DNA from: Ketobacter sp.
Lineage (GTDB): Bacteria; Pseudomonadota; Gammaproteobacteria; Pseudomonadales; Ketobacteraceae
Assembly: GCF_003671495.1 (NCBI RefSeq)
Contig: NZ_RCHN01000033.1
Location: 1-64,000, forward strand
Reading direction: 5' to 3'
DNA length: 64,000 nucleotides
Position 1 is the first letter of the stretch. Each line of letters opens with the position of its first letter. The position numbers and the translations under genes were made by a program. The notes under the pieces are model-generated. The model ran no database searches and was not told the origin of the DNA. It saw only the letters and a program-made list of their open reading frames with translations. This document shows positions 45,709-54,449 of this stretch, piece after piece.

Positions 45709-48351
45709 ATGGTTAATAGAAGTACCTGCGCCTATTGCGGCGTTGGTTGTGGCATAGAAATCCATACCAACAGCGATGGCAGCACCAGCGTTAAAGGCGA
45801 TTTTGAGCACCCGGCCAACTTCGGCAAGCTGTGCTCGAAAGGCTCCAGTCTGGCTCACACCCTGACCGGGGAAGGTCGCCTGCTGCACCCCAAAATCCAT
45901 GGCCTGCGGGCCAGCTGGGAACAGGCCACCCACTACGTGGCCAGCGAATTCACGCGCATTATTGACGAGCATGGACCGCAGGCAGTGGCGTTCTATGTGT
46001 CTGGCCAACTGCTGACAGAAGACTATTACGTTGCCAACAAGCTGATGAAGGGTTTCATTGGCAGCGCCAATATCGACACCAACTCGCGCCTGTGCATGTC
46101 ATCTGCAGTGGCGGCCTACAAGCGCGCCTTTGGCGAGGATTCGGTGCCCGCCAGCTACGAAGACCTGGAAATCGCCGACCTGATCGTGCTCACCGGCTCC
46201 AACACCGCCTGGTGCCACCCCATACTGTTCCAGCGCATCAAATCCGCCAAAGCCGCGCGCCCGCAGATGAAGGTGGTGGTGATCGATCCGCGCCGCACCG
46301 CCACCTGCGAGATCGCCGACCTGCACCTGGCCATCAAACCAGGTACCGACGTGGCCCTGTTCAACGGCCTGCTGAATCATCTGCAGGCCTCCGGCAAAAC
46401 CGATGCCCAGTACATCCAGCAACACTGCGAAGGCTTCGAAGCCGCCATGGCCAGCGCCCGCCAGGCCGGTGACATCCAGCAGGTGGCGACCCTCTGCGAT
46501 CTGCCCGCCAGCGACGTCGCCGAGTTTTATCAATGGTTCGCCGATACGGAGCGCACCCTGACCTGTTTCTCCCAGGGCATCAACCAATCTTCCCAGGGCA
46601 CTGACAAGGGCAACGCCATTATCAACTGCCACCTGGCCACCGGCCGGGTGGGCAAGCCCGGTGCCTCGCCGTTTTCACTCACCGGCCAACCCAACGCCAT
46701 GGGCGGCAGAGAGGTAGGCGGCCTGGCCAACCAACTGGCGGCGCACATGGAATTTAACCCGCAGGACCTGAAACAGGTGAGCGAGTTTTGGCAAGCGCCA
46801 AACATCGCACGCACACCCGGGCTAAAAGCAGTGGATCTGTTCGATGCGGTGGCCGCCGGCACCGTCAAGGCGGTGTGGGTGATGGGCACCAATCCCGCGG
46901 TCAGCCTGCCCAACGCCGGCAAGGTGGTGCAGGCCCTGCAACAGGCGGAACTGCTGGTGGTGTCGGACTGCATCGAGACCACCGACACCAGCACCTACGC
47001 CCAGGTTTTGTTACCAGCGGCAGGCTGGGGCGAGAAAGACGGCACCGTAACCAATTCAGAACGGCGTATATCGCGCCAGAAAGGCGCCCTGGAGCCCCTC
47101 GGGGAAGCCCGCCAGGACTGGCGCATCCTCACCGACGTGGCAGCGGCCATGGGCTTCGCTGAGCACTTCCCCTACACCACCGCCGCCGACGTGTTCCGCG
47201 AACACGCCCGCCTCACCCGGCTGAACCGCCACAGCCCCCGCAAACTGGATCTGGGCAATCTGGCGGAGCTCTCCGAGCAACAATATGACGAGCTGGCACC
47301 CGTACAATGGCCCGTGCTGGACAACATGGACAGCCAACGGCTCTACGGGGACGGTCACTTCAGCACCGACTCGGGCAAAGCCCGCTTTGTCGCGGTTGCA
47401 TACAGCGGGGTCAGCCACCCGGTCAGCCCGGATTGGCCCCTGGCCCTGAACACCGGACGCATACGGGATCAATGGCATACCATGACCCGGACCGCCCTTG
47501 CGCCCCCACTCAATGCCCACAAGCCCGAGCCTTTTGTGGAGATCCATCCGGACACCGCCGCCGACATGGGCCTGGAGGACCAAAAGCTGGCCCGCATCCA
47601 GTCCCCCTGGGGCAGCGCCATCCTGCGGGTCAACGTCACCGACAGCCTGCGCCGGGGGGAACTGTTTGTCCCCATGCACTGGAACGATCAATGGGCCCGC
47701 GGCGCCCGCATCGGCGAACTGGTAAACCCGGCGGTGGACCCCATCTCCGGACAACCGGAATCCAAGCACACTCCCTGCCGCATCGAGCCCTGGCACCCCC
47801 AGTGGAGCGCCGTAATGCTGTCGCGGGACAACCTGCCGATTCCCGATTGCGACTATGCCGCAAAAATTCGGGGCAAGCACTTCTACCGATATGAGCTGGC
47901 GGGCGATGCCACCGCAACCGATTTAACGGCGCAAGCGCAACAGTTTGCCGACACGGACGCGGAGCCCTCTGTGCTGTATCAGGACCCACGACAACCGGCC
48001 ATGCGCAGTGCCTGGCTGGACGCTGGGGGGCTGCGCACCTGCATCTATATAGGCCCCGGCAATTCCGGCATCATCGCCAACGCTGACCGCAACTGGCTCT
48101 CCGGCCTGTTCGGCAAACCGGAGCTGGACGCCATTGAGCGCAAAGCCCTGCTCTCCGGCAAGAGCCCGGCCGGTGTCGAAGACTGCGGTCGGACCATCTG
48201 CGCCTGCTTTGGTGTGGGCGAAAAAACCATTCTCAAGGCCATCCGCGAACACCGGCTCACAGACGCCGCCGCGGTGGGCAAACTTCTGAAAGCCGGCACC
48301 AACTGCGGCTCCTGCGTATCCGAAATCAAAGGCCTGCTGGCCGCCAACTGA
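45709..48351 (+). CDS. nasC: Assimilatory nitrate reductase, molybdenum catalytic subunit
   Basis: It reduces nitrate to nitrite in the cytoplasm. The 880-residue protein has an N-terminal [4Fe-4S] motif (STCAYCGVGCGIEI, GKLCSKG), a molybdopterin domain (RLCMSSAVAAYKRAFGEDSVP, GTNPAVSLPNAG, the C-terminal MGxN-like PMHWNDQWARGA segment), and an extra C-terminal BFD-like [2Fe-2S] domain (CACFGVGEKTILKAI, GTNCGSCVSEIKGLL). That last domain probably accepts electrons from NasB. The start at 45709 begins the conserved core; the frame upstream runs into nasB. It is called nasA in some species. Confidence 0.93.
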   Translation: MVNRSTCAYCGVGCGIEIHTNSDGSTSVKGDFEHPANFGKLCSKGSSLAHTLTGEGRLLHPKIHGLRASWEQATHYVASEFTRIIDEHGPQAVAFYVSGQLLTEDYYVANKLMKGFIGSANIDTNSRLCMSSAVAAYKRAFGEDSVPASYEDLEIADLIVLTGSNTAWCHPILFQRIKSAKAARPQMKVVVIDPRRTATCEIADLHLAIKPGTDVALFNGLLNHLQASGKTDAQYIQQHCEGFEAAMASARQAGDIQQVATLCDLPASDVAEFYQWFADTERTLTCFSQGINQSSQGTDKGNAIINCHLATGRVGKPGASPFSLTGQPNAMGGREVGGLANQLAAHMEFNPQDLKQVSEFWQAPNIARTPGLKAVDLFDAVAAGTVKAVWVMGTNPAVSLPNAGKVVQALQQAELLVVSDCIETTDTSTYAQVLLPAAGWGEKDGTVTNSERRISRQKGALEPLGEARQDWRILTDVAAAMGFAEHFPYTTAADVFREHARLTRLNRHSPRKLDLGNLAELSEQQYDELAPVQWPVLDNMDSQRLYGDGHFSTDSGKARFVAVAYSGVSHPVSPDWPLALNTGRIRDQWHTMTRTALAPPLNAHKPEPFVEIHPDTAADMGLEDQKLARIQSPWGSAILRVNVTDSLRRGELFVPMHWNDQWARGARIGELVNPAVDPISGQPESKHTPCRIEPWHPQWSAVMLSRDNLPIPDCDYAAKIRGKHFYRYELAGDATATDLTAQAQQFADTDAEPSVLYQDPRQPAMRSAWLDAGGLRTCIYIGPGNSGIIANADRNWLSGLFGKPELDAIERKALLSGKSPAGVEDCGRTICACFGVGEKTILKAIREHRLTDAAAVGKLLKAGTNCGSCVSEIKGLLAAN

Positions 48352-48357
48352 GCGCAT

Positions 48358-48409
48358 GCCCTGTGGAACGCACTACACAGGGCACCCAAATTGGGCAGCC
48401 GCCCCAATT
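48358..48409. other. Two hairpins after nasC
   Basis: GCCCTGTG/CACAGGGC (48358-48383) and AATTGGG/CCCAATT (48389-48409) follow the nasC stop. No T-run follows either, so they may protect the transcript end. The rest of the 427-bp gap (48352-48778) holds GGTGCA/TGCACC half-sites (48482, 48525, 48581), likely NtrC contacts, and the nirB promoter. It has no convincing gene. Confidence 0.45.
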
Positions 48410-48678
48410 AGTACAGCCGCTTTCTTAACCACATCCAGGGCCATTTCCAGGCCATTTTGCCGCTCACAAGCCATAGATTTTTGCACCATTAGAAAACACT
48501 TTTGCTCGCGTGCAGGGTTATATAGGTGCATTTTTTGAAGAGCGGCCACGCCACGCAAGATCCTTATTGGTGCGCTTAGCGGTGCACACCGACCCACAAT
48601 AATGCATTTTGGCTTTTTTGGTTCGGTTTCAGCCATTTTCTTCACTTTTTTTGCCTCGTTTTGACCCCACGCCAGTTT

Positions 48679-48694
48679 TGGCACGCTAGGTGCT
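48679..48694 (+). promoter_or_regulatory. Sigma-54 promoter of nirBD
   Basis: TGGCACGCTAGGTGCT has GG at 48680-48681 and GC at 48692-48693 with 10 bp between. The -24 box is a full TGGCACG. Predicted start near 48705, 74 nt ahead of nirB. Confidence 0.9.
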
Positions 48695-48778
48695 TTGAAG
48701 AGACCGAGAGAAATCACTATCAGGCCATCCCGGGAGTATCGCCCCGGTTTTCAGCAGTTAGATAGAGCGGAGTCCATC

Positions 48779-51313
48779 GTGAGCAAGCAAAAGTTAGTCG
48801 TTATCGGAAACGGCATGGTAGGCCAAAAATTCCTGGAGCAGTTTGCCGGCAAAGAGCAAGCCGCCAGTTTCCAAATTACTACGTTCTGTGAAGAGCCACG
48901 GGCCGCCTATGACCGCGTGCACCTGTCCGAATACTTTACCGGCAAAACGGCCGAAGACCTGTCCCTGGTACCGGAAGGCTTCTTCGAGTCCACCAGCATC
49001 GACATCCGTCTGGGTGACAAAGCCGTAGCCATTGATCGCAAAAACAAGGAAGTGAAGTCCGCCAAAGGCGACATCATTTCCTATGACAAGCTCGTGCTCG
49101 CCACGGGATCCTATCCGTTTGTACCTCCTATTCCAGGCAAAGATCGCCCCGAATGTTTGGTTTATCGAACCATTGAAGACCTGGAAGCCATCAAAGCCAC
49201 CGCAACCAAAAGTCGCGTTGGCGTGGTTGTCGGGGGCGGTCTGCTCGGTCTGGAAGCAGCCAAGGCGCTGAAAGACCTCGGATTGGAAACCCATGTGGTG
49301 GAATTTGCCCCGCGCCTGATGGCGGTGCAGATTGACGAAGGTGGCGGCAAGATGCTGCGCACCAAAATTGAAGAACTGGGCGTGCAGGTGCACACCGGCA
49401 AAAACACCCAGGAGATCGTCGACGGGGATGAATGCACCCTGCGCATGAACTTCGCCGACGGCAGTCATCTCGATACTGACCTGATCCTGTTCTCGGCCGG
49501 CATCCGCCCCCAGGACGAGCTGGCCCGCCAGGCGGAACTGGCCATGGGCGAACGGGGCGGCATTGTCATCAACAATTACTGCCAGACTTCCGACGAAGAC
49601 ATTTTTGCGGTGGGGGAATGCGCACTCTGGAACAACCGGATTTTCGGTTTGGTGGCCCCCGGTTATCAAATGTCGCAAGTGGCAGCCGATGCCATCAGCG
49701 GTGAGTTCAGCTCCGAGTTCAAAGGCGCGGACATGAGCACCAAGCTGAAACTCATGGGTGTGGACGTGGCCAGTATCGGCGACGCCCACGGCATGACCAA
49801 AGGCGCCCAAAGCTACATCTACACCGACGAGCACAACCAGGTCTACAAGAAGATCGTGGTGAGCGAAGACGGCAAATACCTGTTGGGCGCCGTACTGGTG
49901 GGTGAAGCGGAAGAATACGGCACCCTGCTGCAGATGATGTTGAACAACATCGAGCTGCCGGAATTCCCGGACGCCCTGATCCTGCCCCAGCGCGGCGGCT
50001 CTGCGGCACCGGCCATGGGTGTGGACAAGCTGCCCGACACCGCGCAGATCTGCTCCTGTAACAACGTTTCCAAAGGCGACCTGTGTTGCGCCATCCAGGG
50101 CGGCATCACCGAACTGGGGGATCTGAAATCCGCCACCAAGGCGGCCACCTCCTGTGGTGGCTGTACCGCGCTGGTGGGCCAGGTGCTGAATGCGGAGTTG
50201 GAAAAGCTCGGCATCGAAGTGAAAAAAGATCTGTGCGAACACTTCCCCTATTCCCGCCAGGAGTTGTATCACCTGGTACGGGTGGAAGGCATTCGCAGCT
50301 TCGAGGAACTGATCGCCAAACACGGCAAGGGCAAGGGTTGCGATATCTGCAAACCCACCACTGCCTCCATCCTGGCTTCCTGCTGGAATGAACACATCAT
50401 CGAGCCGGCCCTGGCCGGCTTGCAGGACACCAACGATTACTTCATGGCGAACATGCAGAAAGACGGCACCTACTCTGTCGTGCCCCGCGTACCCGGCGGT
50501 GAAATCACCCCGGACGGTTTGATCGCCATTGGCCAGATCGGCAAGAAGTACGACCTCTACACCAAGATCACCGGCGGCCAGCGCATTGACCTGTTCGGCG
50601 CCAAGGTGCACGAGTTACCGCTGATCTGGAAAGAGTTGATCGATGCCGGATTCGAAAGCGGACACGCCTACGGCAAATCCATGCGGACCGTGAAAAGCTG
50701 TGTCGGCTCCACCTGGTGCCGCTATGGCGTGCAGGACAGTGTGGGCATGGCGATCCTGGTGGAAAAACGCTACCGCGGCATCCGCTCACCCCACAAACTG
50801 AAACTGGCGGTGTCCGGCTGTACCCGTGAGTGCGCCGAAGCACAAAGCAAGGACGTGGGCGTCATCGCCACGGAAAAAGGCTGGAACCTGTACCTGTGCG
50901 GCAATGGTGGCATGAAGCCCCGCCACGCGGACCTGTTCGCCTCCGACCTGGACGACACCACCCTGATCAAGTACATCGACCGCTTCCTGATGTTCTACAT
51001 CAAGACTGCCGACCGCCTGCAGCGCACTTCGGTGTGGATGGACAACCTGGAAGGCGGCCTGGACTACCTGCGCGATGTGGTCATTAACGACTCTTTGGGC
51101 ATCGGTGAAGAACTGGAAGCCCAGATGAATCACCTGGTGGATACCTATCAATGTGAATGGAAAACCACCGTTGAAGATCCAGAGAAGATGAAGCGCTTCC
51201 GTCACTTCGTCAACTCGGATGAAACCGACAGCAATGTGGTGTTCGTGAAAGAGCGTGGCCAGATCCGCCCCGCCCGTGAAGACGAAAAACGCATTGACAC
51301 TGTCGCCGTGTAA
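48779..51313 (+). CDS. nirB: Assimilatory nitrite reductase (NAD(P)H), large subunit
   Basis: NirB reduces nitrite to ammonium. The 844-residue protein has the FAD domain (LVVIGNGMVGQKFLEQF), the NAD(P)H domain (VVVGGGLLGLEAAKAL), a BFD [2Fe-2S] domain (ICSCNNVSKGDLCCAI, TSCGGC) and the sirohaem/[4Fe-4S] domain with VGSTWCRYGVQDS and SGCTRECAEAQSKDVG. The frame opens at 48695, but a GTG at 48779 with GGAG six nt before starts the family N terminus. nirD follows after 50 nt. Confidence 0.96.
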   Translation: MSKQKLVVIGNGMVGQKFLEQFAGKEQAASFQITTFCEEPRAAYDRVHLSEYFTGKTAEDLSLVPEGFFESTSIDIRLGDKAVAIDRKNKEVKSAKGDIISYDKLVLATGSYPFVPPIPGKDRPECLVYRTIEDLEAIKATATKSRVGVVVGGGLLGLEAAKALKDLGLETHVVEFAPRLMAVQIDEGGGKMLRTKIEELGVQVHTGKNTQEIVDGDECTLRMNFADGSHLDTDLILFSAGIRPQDELARQAELAMGERGGIVINNYCQTSDEDIFAVGECALWNNRIFGLVAPGYQMSQVAADAISGEFSSEFKGADMSTKLKLMGVDVASIGDAHGMTKGAQSYIYTDEHNQVYKKIVVSEDGKYLLGAVLVGEAEEYGTLLQMMLNNIELPEFPDALILPQRGGSAAPAMGVDKLPDTAQICSCNNVSKGDLCCAIQGGITELGDLKSATKAATSCGGCTALVGQVLNAELEKLGIEVKKDLCEHFPYSRQELYHLVRVEGIRSFEELIAKHGKGKGCDICKPTTASILASCWNEHIIEPALAGLQDTNDYFMANMQKDGTYSVVPRVPGGEITPDGLIAIGQIGKKYDLYTKITGGQRIDLFGAKVHELPLIWKELIDAGFESGHAYGKSMRTVKSCVGSTWCRYGVQDSVGMAILVEKRYRGIRSPHKLKLAVSGCTRECAEAQSKDVGVIATEKGWNLYLCGNGGMKPRHADLFASDLDDTTLIKYIDRFLMFYIKTADRLQRTSVWMDNLEGGLDYLRDVVINDSLGIGEELEAQMNHLVDTYQCEWKTTVEDPEKMKRFRHFVNSDETDSNVVFVKERGQIRPAREDEKRIDTVAV

Positions 51314-51363
51314 TCAACCAACGTACGTCTCGTGGGAACGAGCAACACCAAGAGGATTCAAGC

Positions 51364-51714
51364 ATGAACGCTAAAGCAGAACTGTCCTGGGTGCCTGTGT
51401 GCGATCTGGATGACTTACTGACCAACGTAGGGGTCTGTGCCAAGGTTTCAGACCGCCAGGTGGCCATATTCAAGGTGGCGGAAGGTGACTCGTTCAACCT
51501 CTACGCCATCGACAACCATGACCCTTTCAGCAACGCCAATGTGCTGTCCCGCGGCATTGTGGGCGACCTGAAAGGACACAACGTGGTGGCGTCACCGATT
51601 TACAAACAGCACTTCTGCCTGGAGACAGGCAAGTGTCTGGAAGATGACATCGAAATTCCGGTGTACAAAGTGCGCGAAAACGCCGGAAAAGTCGAAGTGT
51701 TTCTGGGCTCATAA
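51364..51714 (+). CDS. nirD: Nitrite reductase small subunit
   Basis: The 116-residue protein has the Rieske-like fold of NirD: CDLDDLLTNVGVCAKV, VAIFKV, YAIDNHDPFSNANVLSRGI and SPIYKQHFCLETGKCLEDD. As in other NirD proteins it lacks the Cys-His pairs that would bind a Rieske cluster. It is the last gene of nirBD; AAGAGGA precedes the start. Confidence 0.95.
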   Translation: MNAKAELSWVPVCDLDDLLTNVGVCAKVSDRQVAIFKVAEGDSFNLYAIDNHDPFSNANVLSRGIVGDLKGHNVVASPIYKQHFCLETGKCLEDDIEIPVYKVRENAGKVEVFLGS

Positions 51715-51736
51715 CGGGCCCGGAAACTCACCGAAT

Positions 51737-51768
51737 CAGACTGGGGTGATTGGCCTTACCTCAGTCTG
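51737..51768. other. Stem-loop downstream of nirD
   Basis: CAGACTGGGGT (51737-51747) pairs with ACCTCAGTCTG (51758-51768), with one G-T pair and a 10-nt loop. No T-run is adjacent. It probably marks the nirBD transcript end. The remainder of 51769-51966 shows nothing recognisable. Confidence 0.45.
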
Positions 51769-51966
51769 GTACGCCTCACTCTTGCCAATCGAGGCGTTGC
51801 TTGACTCAGCCCCTTCGGGGACTGGCTCAAGGTTGGACAGCAGCATGCGTACCGTCAGCAGTATCGACGGTGCAATGGGAATTTAGCGATACCGAACTCC
51901 CCTTAATACCCTTGAAGGTAGTTCCCATAGTGCTGCTGGGCCAGCCACCTAACCACTCCAACCTCA

Positions 51967-52251
51967 CTAGCCGAACATCATCGGGCGCCGCGCCTCCAAC
52001 TCCTCAGGCTTTACCAGTTGATGCACGATGAATCCAAACTCGTCTGTCCACTGCACCACATACTGTTCCGGGTCACAGATCAGCTTTTCATAGTATCGAT
52101 TCAGGGCTTCCCGACAGGTGTGGTAGGTACCCTGCAGCAGCACATCGTCCTCGCCAACCACAAACTCCCGGACCAGCTCGAATACCTCGCCCTGGGCATC
52201 CACGCGACGCTTACGACGGATCCGACAATTAAAGACGCTTACCTTTTTCAT
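51967..52251 (-). CDS. Small protein of unknown function, paralogue A
   Basis: A 94-residue soluble protein. Residues about 24-77 align with the 86-residue protein at 53447-53707: both share V-REF-or-VIRHF, GE/GESDVL, G-Y-x-x-C-R, RYY and a V-x-W-x-DE-F-x-VH ending. No signal peptide or membrane segment is visible. The N terminus is basic (CRIRRKRR). I do not recognise a family. The ATG is preceded by AGGAAAT, and a candidate ECF promoter lies 43 nt upstream of the start. Confidence 0.8.
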   Translation of the reverse strand: MKKVSVFNCRIRRKRRVDAQGEVFELVREFVVGEDDVLLQGTYHTCREALNRYYEKLICDPEQYVVQWTDEFGFIVHQLVKPEELEARRPMMFG

Positions 52252-52301
52252 GGGATTTCCTCCAGCAGATGATTTGGTAACAAAACGTGTTTCTGCAGAG
52301 G

Positions 52302-52331
52302 TAGACGGGGGGGCTCAGCGTGAAGTCACAT
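52302..52331 (-). promoter_or_regulatory. Candidate ECF (SigX-type) promoter of paralogue A
   Basis: On the minus strand ATGTGACTT (complement of 52323-52331), 14 bp, then CCGTCTA (complement of 52302-52308). Element sequence and spacing are the same as at 53778 and 55743. Confidence 0.7.
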
Positions 52332-52391
52332 GGGGATTGCGAACTGGTACTATTCCCCATTTTGGGCGGGACATAGTCACGAAAGCCCAAT

Positions 52392-52422
52392 AAAAAACGG
52401 GGTAAGTGCCCATTACCCCGTT
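52392..52422 (-). terminator. Rho-independent terminator of the uspA-type gene
   Basis: AACGGGGTAA (52396-52405) pairs with TTACCCCGTT (52413-52422). On the minus strand a run of T (complement of 52392-52397) follows. Confidence 0.9.
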
Positions 52423-52449
52423 CATAATCAAACCATTAGCTAATCCAAC

Positions 52450-53382
52450 CTATTCCACCGGACTGACGAAGCCCTCCGGTTTCAAGGCCAGCACAGAACA
52501 GGTGACCTCATTCAGGATGGACTCGGCGGTATTGCCGATCAGAAAGCCTTTGATGCCGGTGCGGCACACGGTACCCATGGTCAGCAAATCAATGCGGTTA
52601 TCCCGCATATACAGCGGCAAGGCGTCGCGGGGGTTGCCCAGCACCGTTTGCATGACAATACCGTCACTGCCGCCGCACACGTCCTCGGTCAATTTCAGTA
52701 ATTTGGTTTCGGCACTGGCGATCAGGTCCGCTTCCATTCCATCCAGCATATCCGCACTGCCCACGCCCCAGGCCGATAACATGGGCTCGCCAATCGGCTG
52801 CTGGGCATAGACCACGTGCAGCTGCGCGCCTTCCCGTTGCGCCTGGTCGTAGGCATGGGCAAGCACTTTTCGATTCAACTCAGCCGCACCCGGCTTGTCG
52901 GCAAACACATCCACAGCTGCAGCCACTTTACCGGGGCGGGTCTGCTCACGGATACACAGCACCGGGCACGGACACTTGCGCAGCACATGCTTGGTGGTAC
53001 TGCCCATAAAGCGCTTGCGCCCCGGATGGCGGGTGGTGGCGTCCATGACCAGCAGATCATAACCGCCACGCACCACCTGCTTGATGATTTCCACAAACGG
53101 AATGCCCTTGGCCACTGCACAATCCACCCGGTCGTAGTTGGGCTTCAGGTCTGCCACCCGCTGCTGCAATGCGGCCAGCTGGGTTTCATACATTTCCTGT
53201 TCCAGATCCTGCGGCAGTTTGGTGGTCAGCCAGTTCTCGTATTCCTTTTCGATTTCCTCCACCACCCCGAACAGGGTCAGCTGGGCGTTATGTTGTCTGG
53301 CGACGCTCACTGCATGGGCAATGGTGGCGTCCTCCGCATAGCGATGAGGAACCGCCATCAAAATACGATTGTATGTGACCAT
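52450..53382 (-). CDS. Tandem-domain universal stress protein (UspE-like)
   Basis: A 310-residue protein with two Usp domains. The first runs from ILMAVPHRYAED to FMGSTTKHVLRKCPCPVLCI. The second ends DLLTMGTVCRTGIKGFLIGNTAESIL. Both carry a G-x2-G-x9-[GS] type nucleotide-binding loop (the second is the clearer one). UspE-like proteins help survival in stationary phase and low oxygen. It has its own terminator and lies between the two small paralogous genes, all on the minus strand. Confidence 0.92.
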   Translation of the reverse strand: MVTYNRILMAVPHRYAEDATIAHAVSVARQHNAQLTLFGVVEEIEKEYENWLTTKLPQDLEQEMYETQLAALQQRVADLKPNYDRVDCAVAKGIPFVEIIKQVVRGGYDLLVMDATTRHPGRKRFMGSTTKHVLRKCPCPVLCIREQTRPGKVAAAVDVFADKPGAAELNRKVLAHAYDQAQREGAQLHVVYAQQPIGEPMLSAWGVGSADMLDGMEADLIASAETKLLKLTEDVCGGSDGIVMQTVLGNPRDALPLYMRDNRIDLLTMGTVCRTGIKGFLIGNTAESILNEVTCSVLALKPEGFVSPVE

Positions 53383-53446
53383 AGGTTTCGTCTCCCCTAT
53401 ACCCGGGTTTTTATCAGAATAGCGGAAACGTTATGTGATAATTTGA

Positions 53447-53707
53447 TCAAGCGCAATTGGAAAAGCGGTTTTCATGAACCTCGAATCGGGTTTCGTCGAT
53501 CCAGTACACCCGATACAGTGCATCCTGATTGTTGAGGTATCGATAGTAACGGTCGATGGAAGAGCGGCAGGCGTAATAGCAGCCTTCCGACAGCACATCG
53601 CTTTCCCCATCGATAAAGTGGCGAATCACACGGAACGGCTCCCAATCGGTGGCACGTACCGCATCGGTTTTCTCCATGGAACAGGTGAAAAGGGCTTCAG
53701 TATGCAT
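53447..53707 (-). CDS. Small protein of unknown function, paralogue B
   Basis: This 86-residue protein is similar to the 94-residue protein at 51967-52251: VIRHFIDGESDVLSEGCYYACR corresponds to the same stretch there, followed by RYYRYL and VYWIDETRFEVHE. AGGAG eight nt ahead supports the ATG at 53707; an internal ATG (MEKTDAVR) is possible. No membrane segment. It lies downstream of sigX with its own candidate ECF promoter at 53778-53807. Function unknown. Confidence 0.8.
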   Translation of the reverse strand: MHTEALFTCSMEKTDAVRATDWEPFRVIRHFIDGESDVLSEGCYYACRSSIDRYYRYLNNQDALYRVYWIDETRFEVHENRFSNCA

Positions 53708-53777
53708 CGTCAGTTCTCCTACCGGGTGGTGCTCCAGGCTAAGGCATTGATCCCCATCTATGCCTCGATTTTCTAAC

Positions 53778-53807
53778 TAGACGCGGCAACTTCAGGAAAA
53801 GTCACAA
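53778..53807 (-). promoter_or_regulatory. Candidate ECF (SigX-type) promoter of paralogue B
   Basis: On the minus strand TTGTGACTT (complement of 53799-53807), 14 bp, then GCGTCTA (complement of 53778-53784). The predicted start is about 60 nt ahead of the gene. Confidence 0.72.
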
Positions 53808-53825
53808 TTTTTATTGAAACAATCC

Positions 53826-54401
53826 TTATTCGTAATGTTGCTTGAGTTTATCCAGGGCCCGCTGGTAACGCATTTTAACGGCACTGAGCGACATATCCAT
53901 GATGTCGGCAATTTCCTTGAATTCCAGCTCGGCAATCCCCCGATAGACCACAATGCTCTTGTCTTCAGGGCCCAGGCGGTTGATCCAGCGCTCCAGCCGC
54001 AACCCCATCACATCCCGCTCCACCCCATGCTGGTCCGTGGCCAGATAATCGTCTTCACTGACGGAATCCAGGTCCAGCTGATCCTTGCGCTTGCGCAGCC
54101 AGGTCATGGATTCATTGTGGGCAATGCGGTACAGCCAGGTTTTGAAACTGGATTCACCCTTGAATCGGGCCAGGCCGTGGAACACCTTCAACATCACCTC
54201 ATGAACCACCTCCTCCGCGTCGTGCACGGACCCCAGATAGCGGGTGCAGGTACGCATCAGGGCGTCCTGATAACGGCGCATCAGAACCTCATAGGCCAGG
54301 GTGACATGAGGCAGCTGCCGGCGGGCAATGGCCACCAGCTGTTCATCGTTTTTCTCGGCCAGTTGGGCCCGGATCGGCCGCCGGGCAACAGGGCGGTTCA
54401 T
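53826..54401 (-). CDS. sigX: ECF sigma factor SigX
   Basis: A 191-residue ECF sigma factor. Region 2 reads YEVLMRRYQDALMRTCTRYLG, DAEEVVHEVMLKVFHGLARF and SSFKTWLYRIAHNE. Region 4 reads LEFKEIADIMDMSLSAVKMRYQRALDKLKQH. In Pseudomonas, SigX is encoded after crfX and cmpX and controls membrane lipid composition and envelope properties. The same order here supports the name. No anti-sigma gene is adjacent. In Pseudomonas oprF follows; here a small unknown gene does. Confidence 0.9.
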   Translation of the reverse strand: MNRPVARRPIRAQLAEKNDEQLVAIARRQLPHVTLAYEVLMRRYQDALMRTCTRYLGSVHDAEEVVHEVMLKVFHGLARFKGESSFKTWLYRIAHNESMTWLRKRKDQLDLDSVSEDDYLATDQHGVERDVMGLRLERWINRLGPEDKSIVVYRGIAELEFKEIADIMDMSLSAVKMRYQRALDKLKQHYE

Positions 54402-54449
54402 ACGGGGGTCAACGACTCAGGACAGGCGTGTGTGAAGAGAGGCCGGGTG

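Noticed and set aside
48373..48717. 114-codon minus-strand frame in the nirB upstream region
   Set aside because: It spans hairpins, NtrC-like half-sites and the sigma-54 promoter, and shows no coding signature.
53434..53450. FNR/Anr or CRP-like site upstream of the universal stress gene
   Set aside because: TGTGATAATTTGATCAA resembles both consensus types, but spacing fits neither well.
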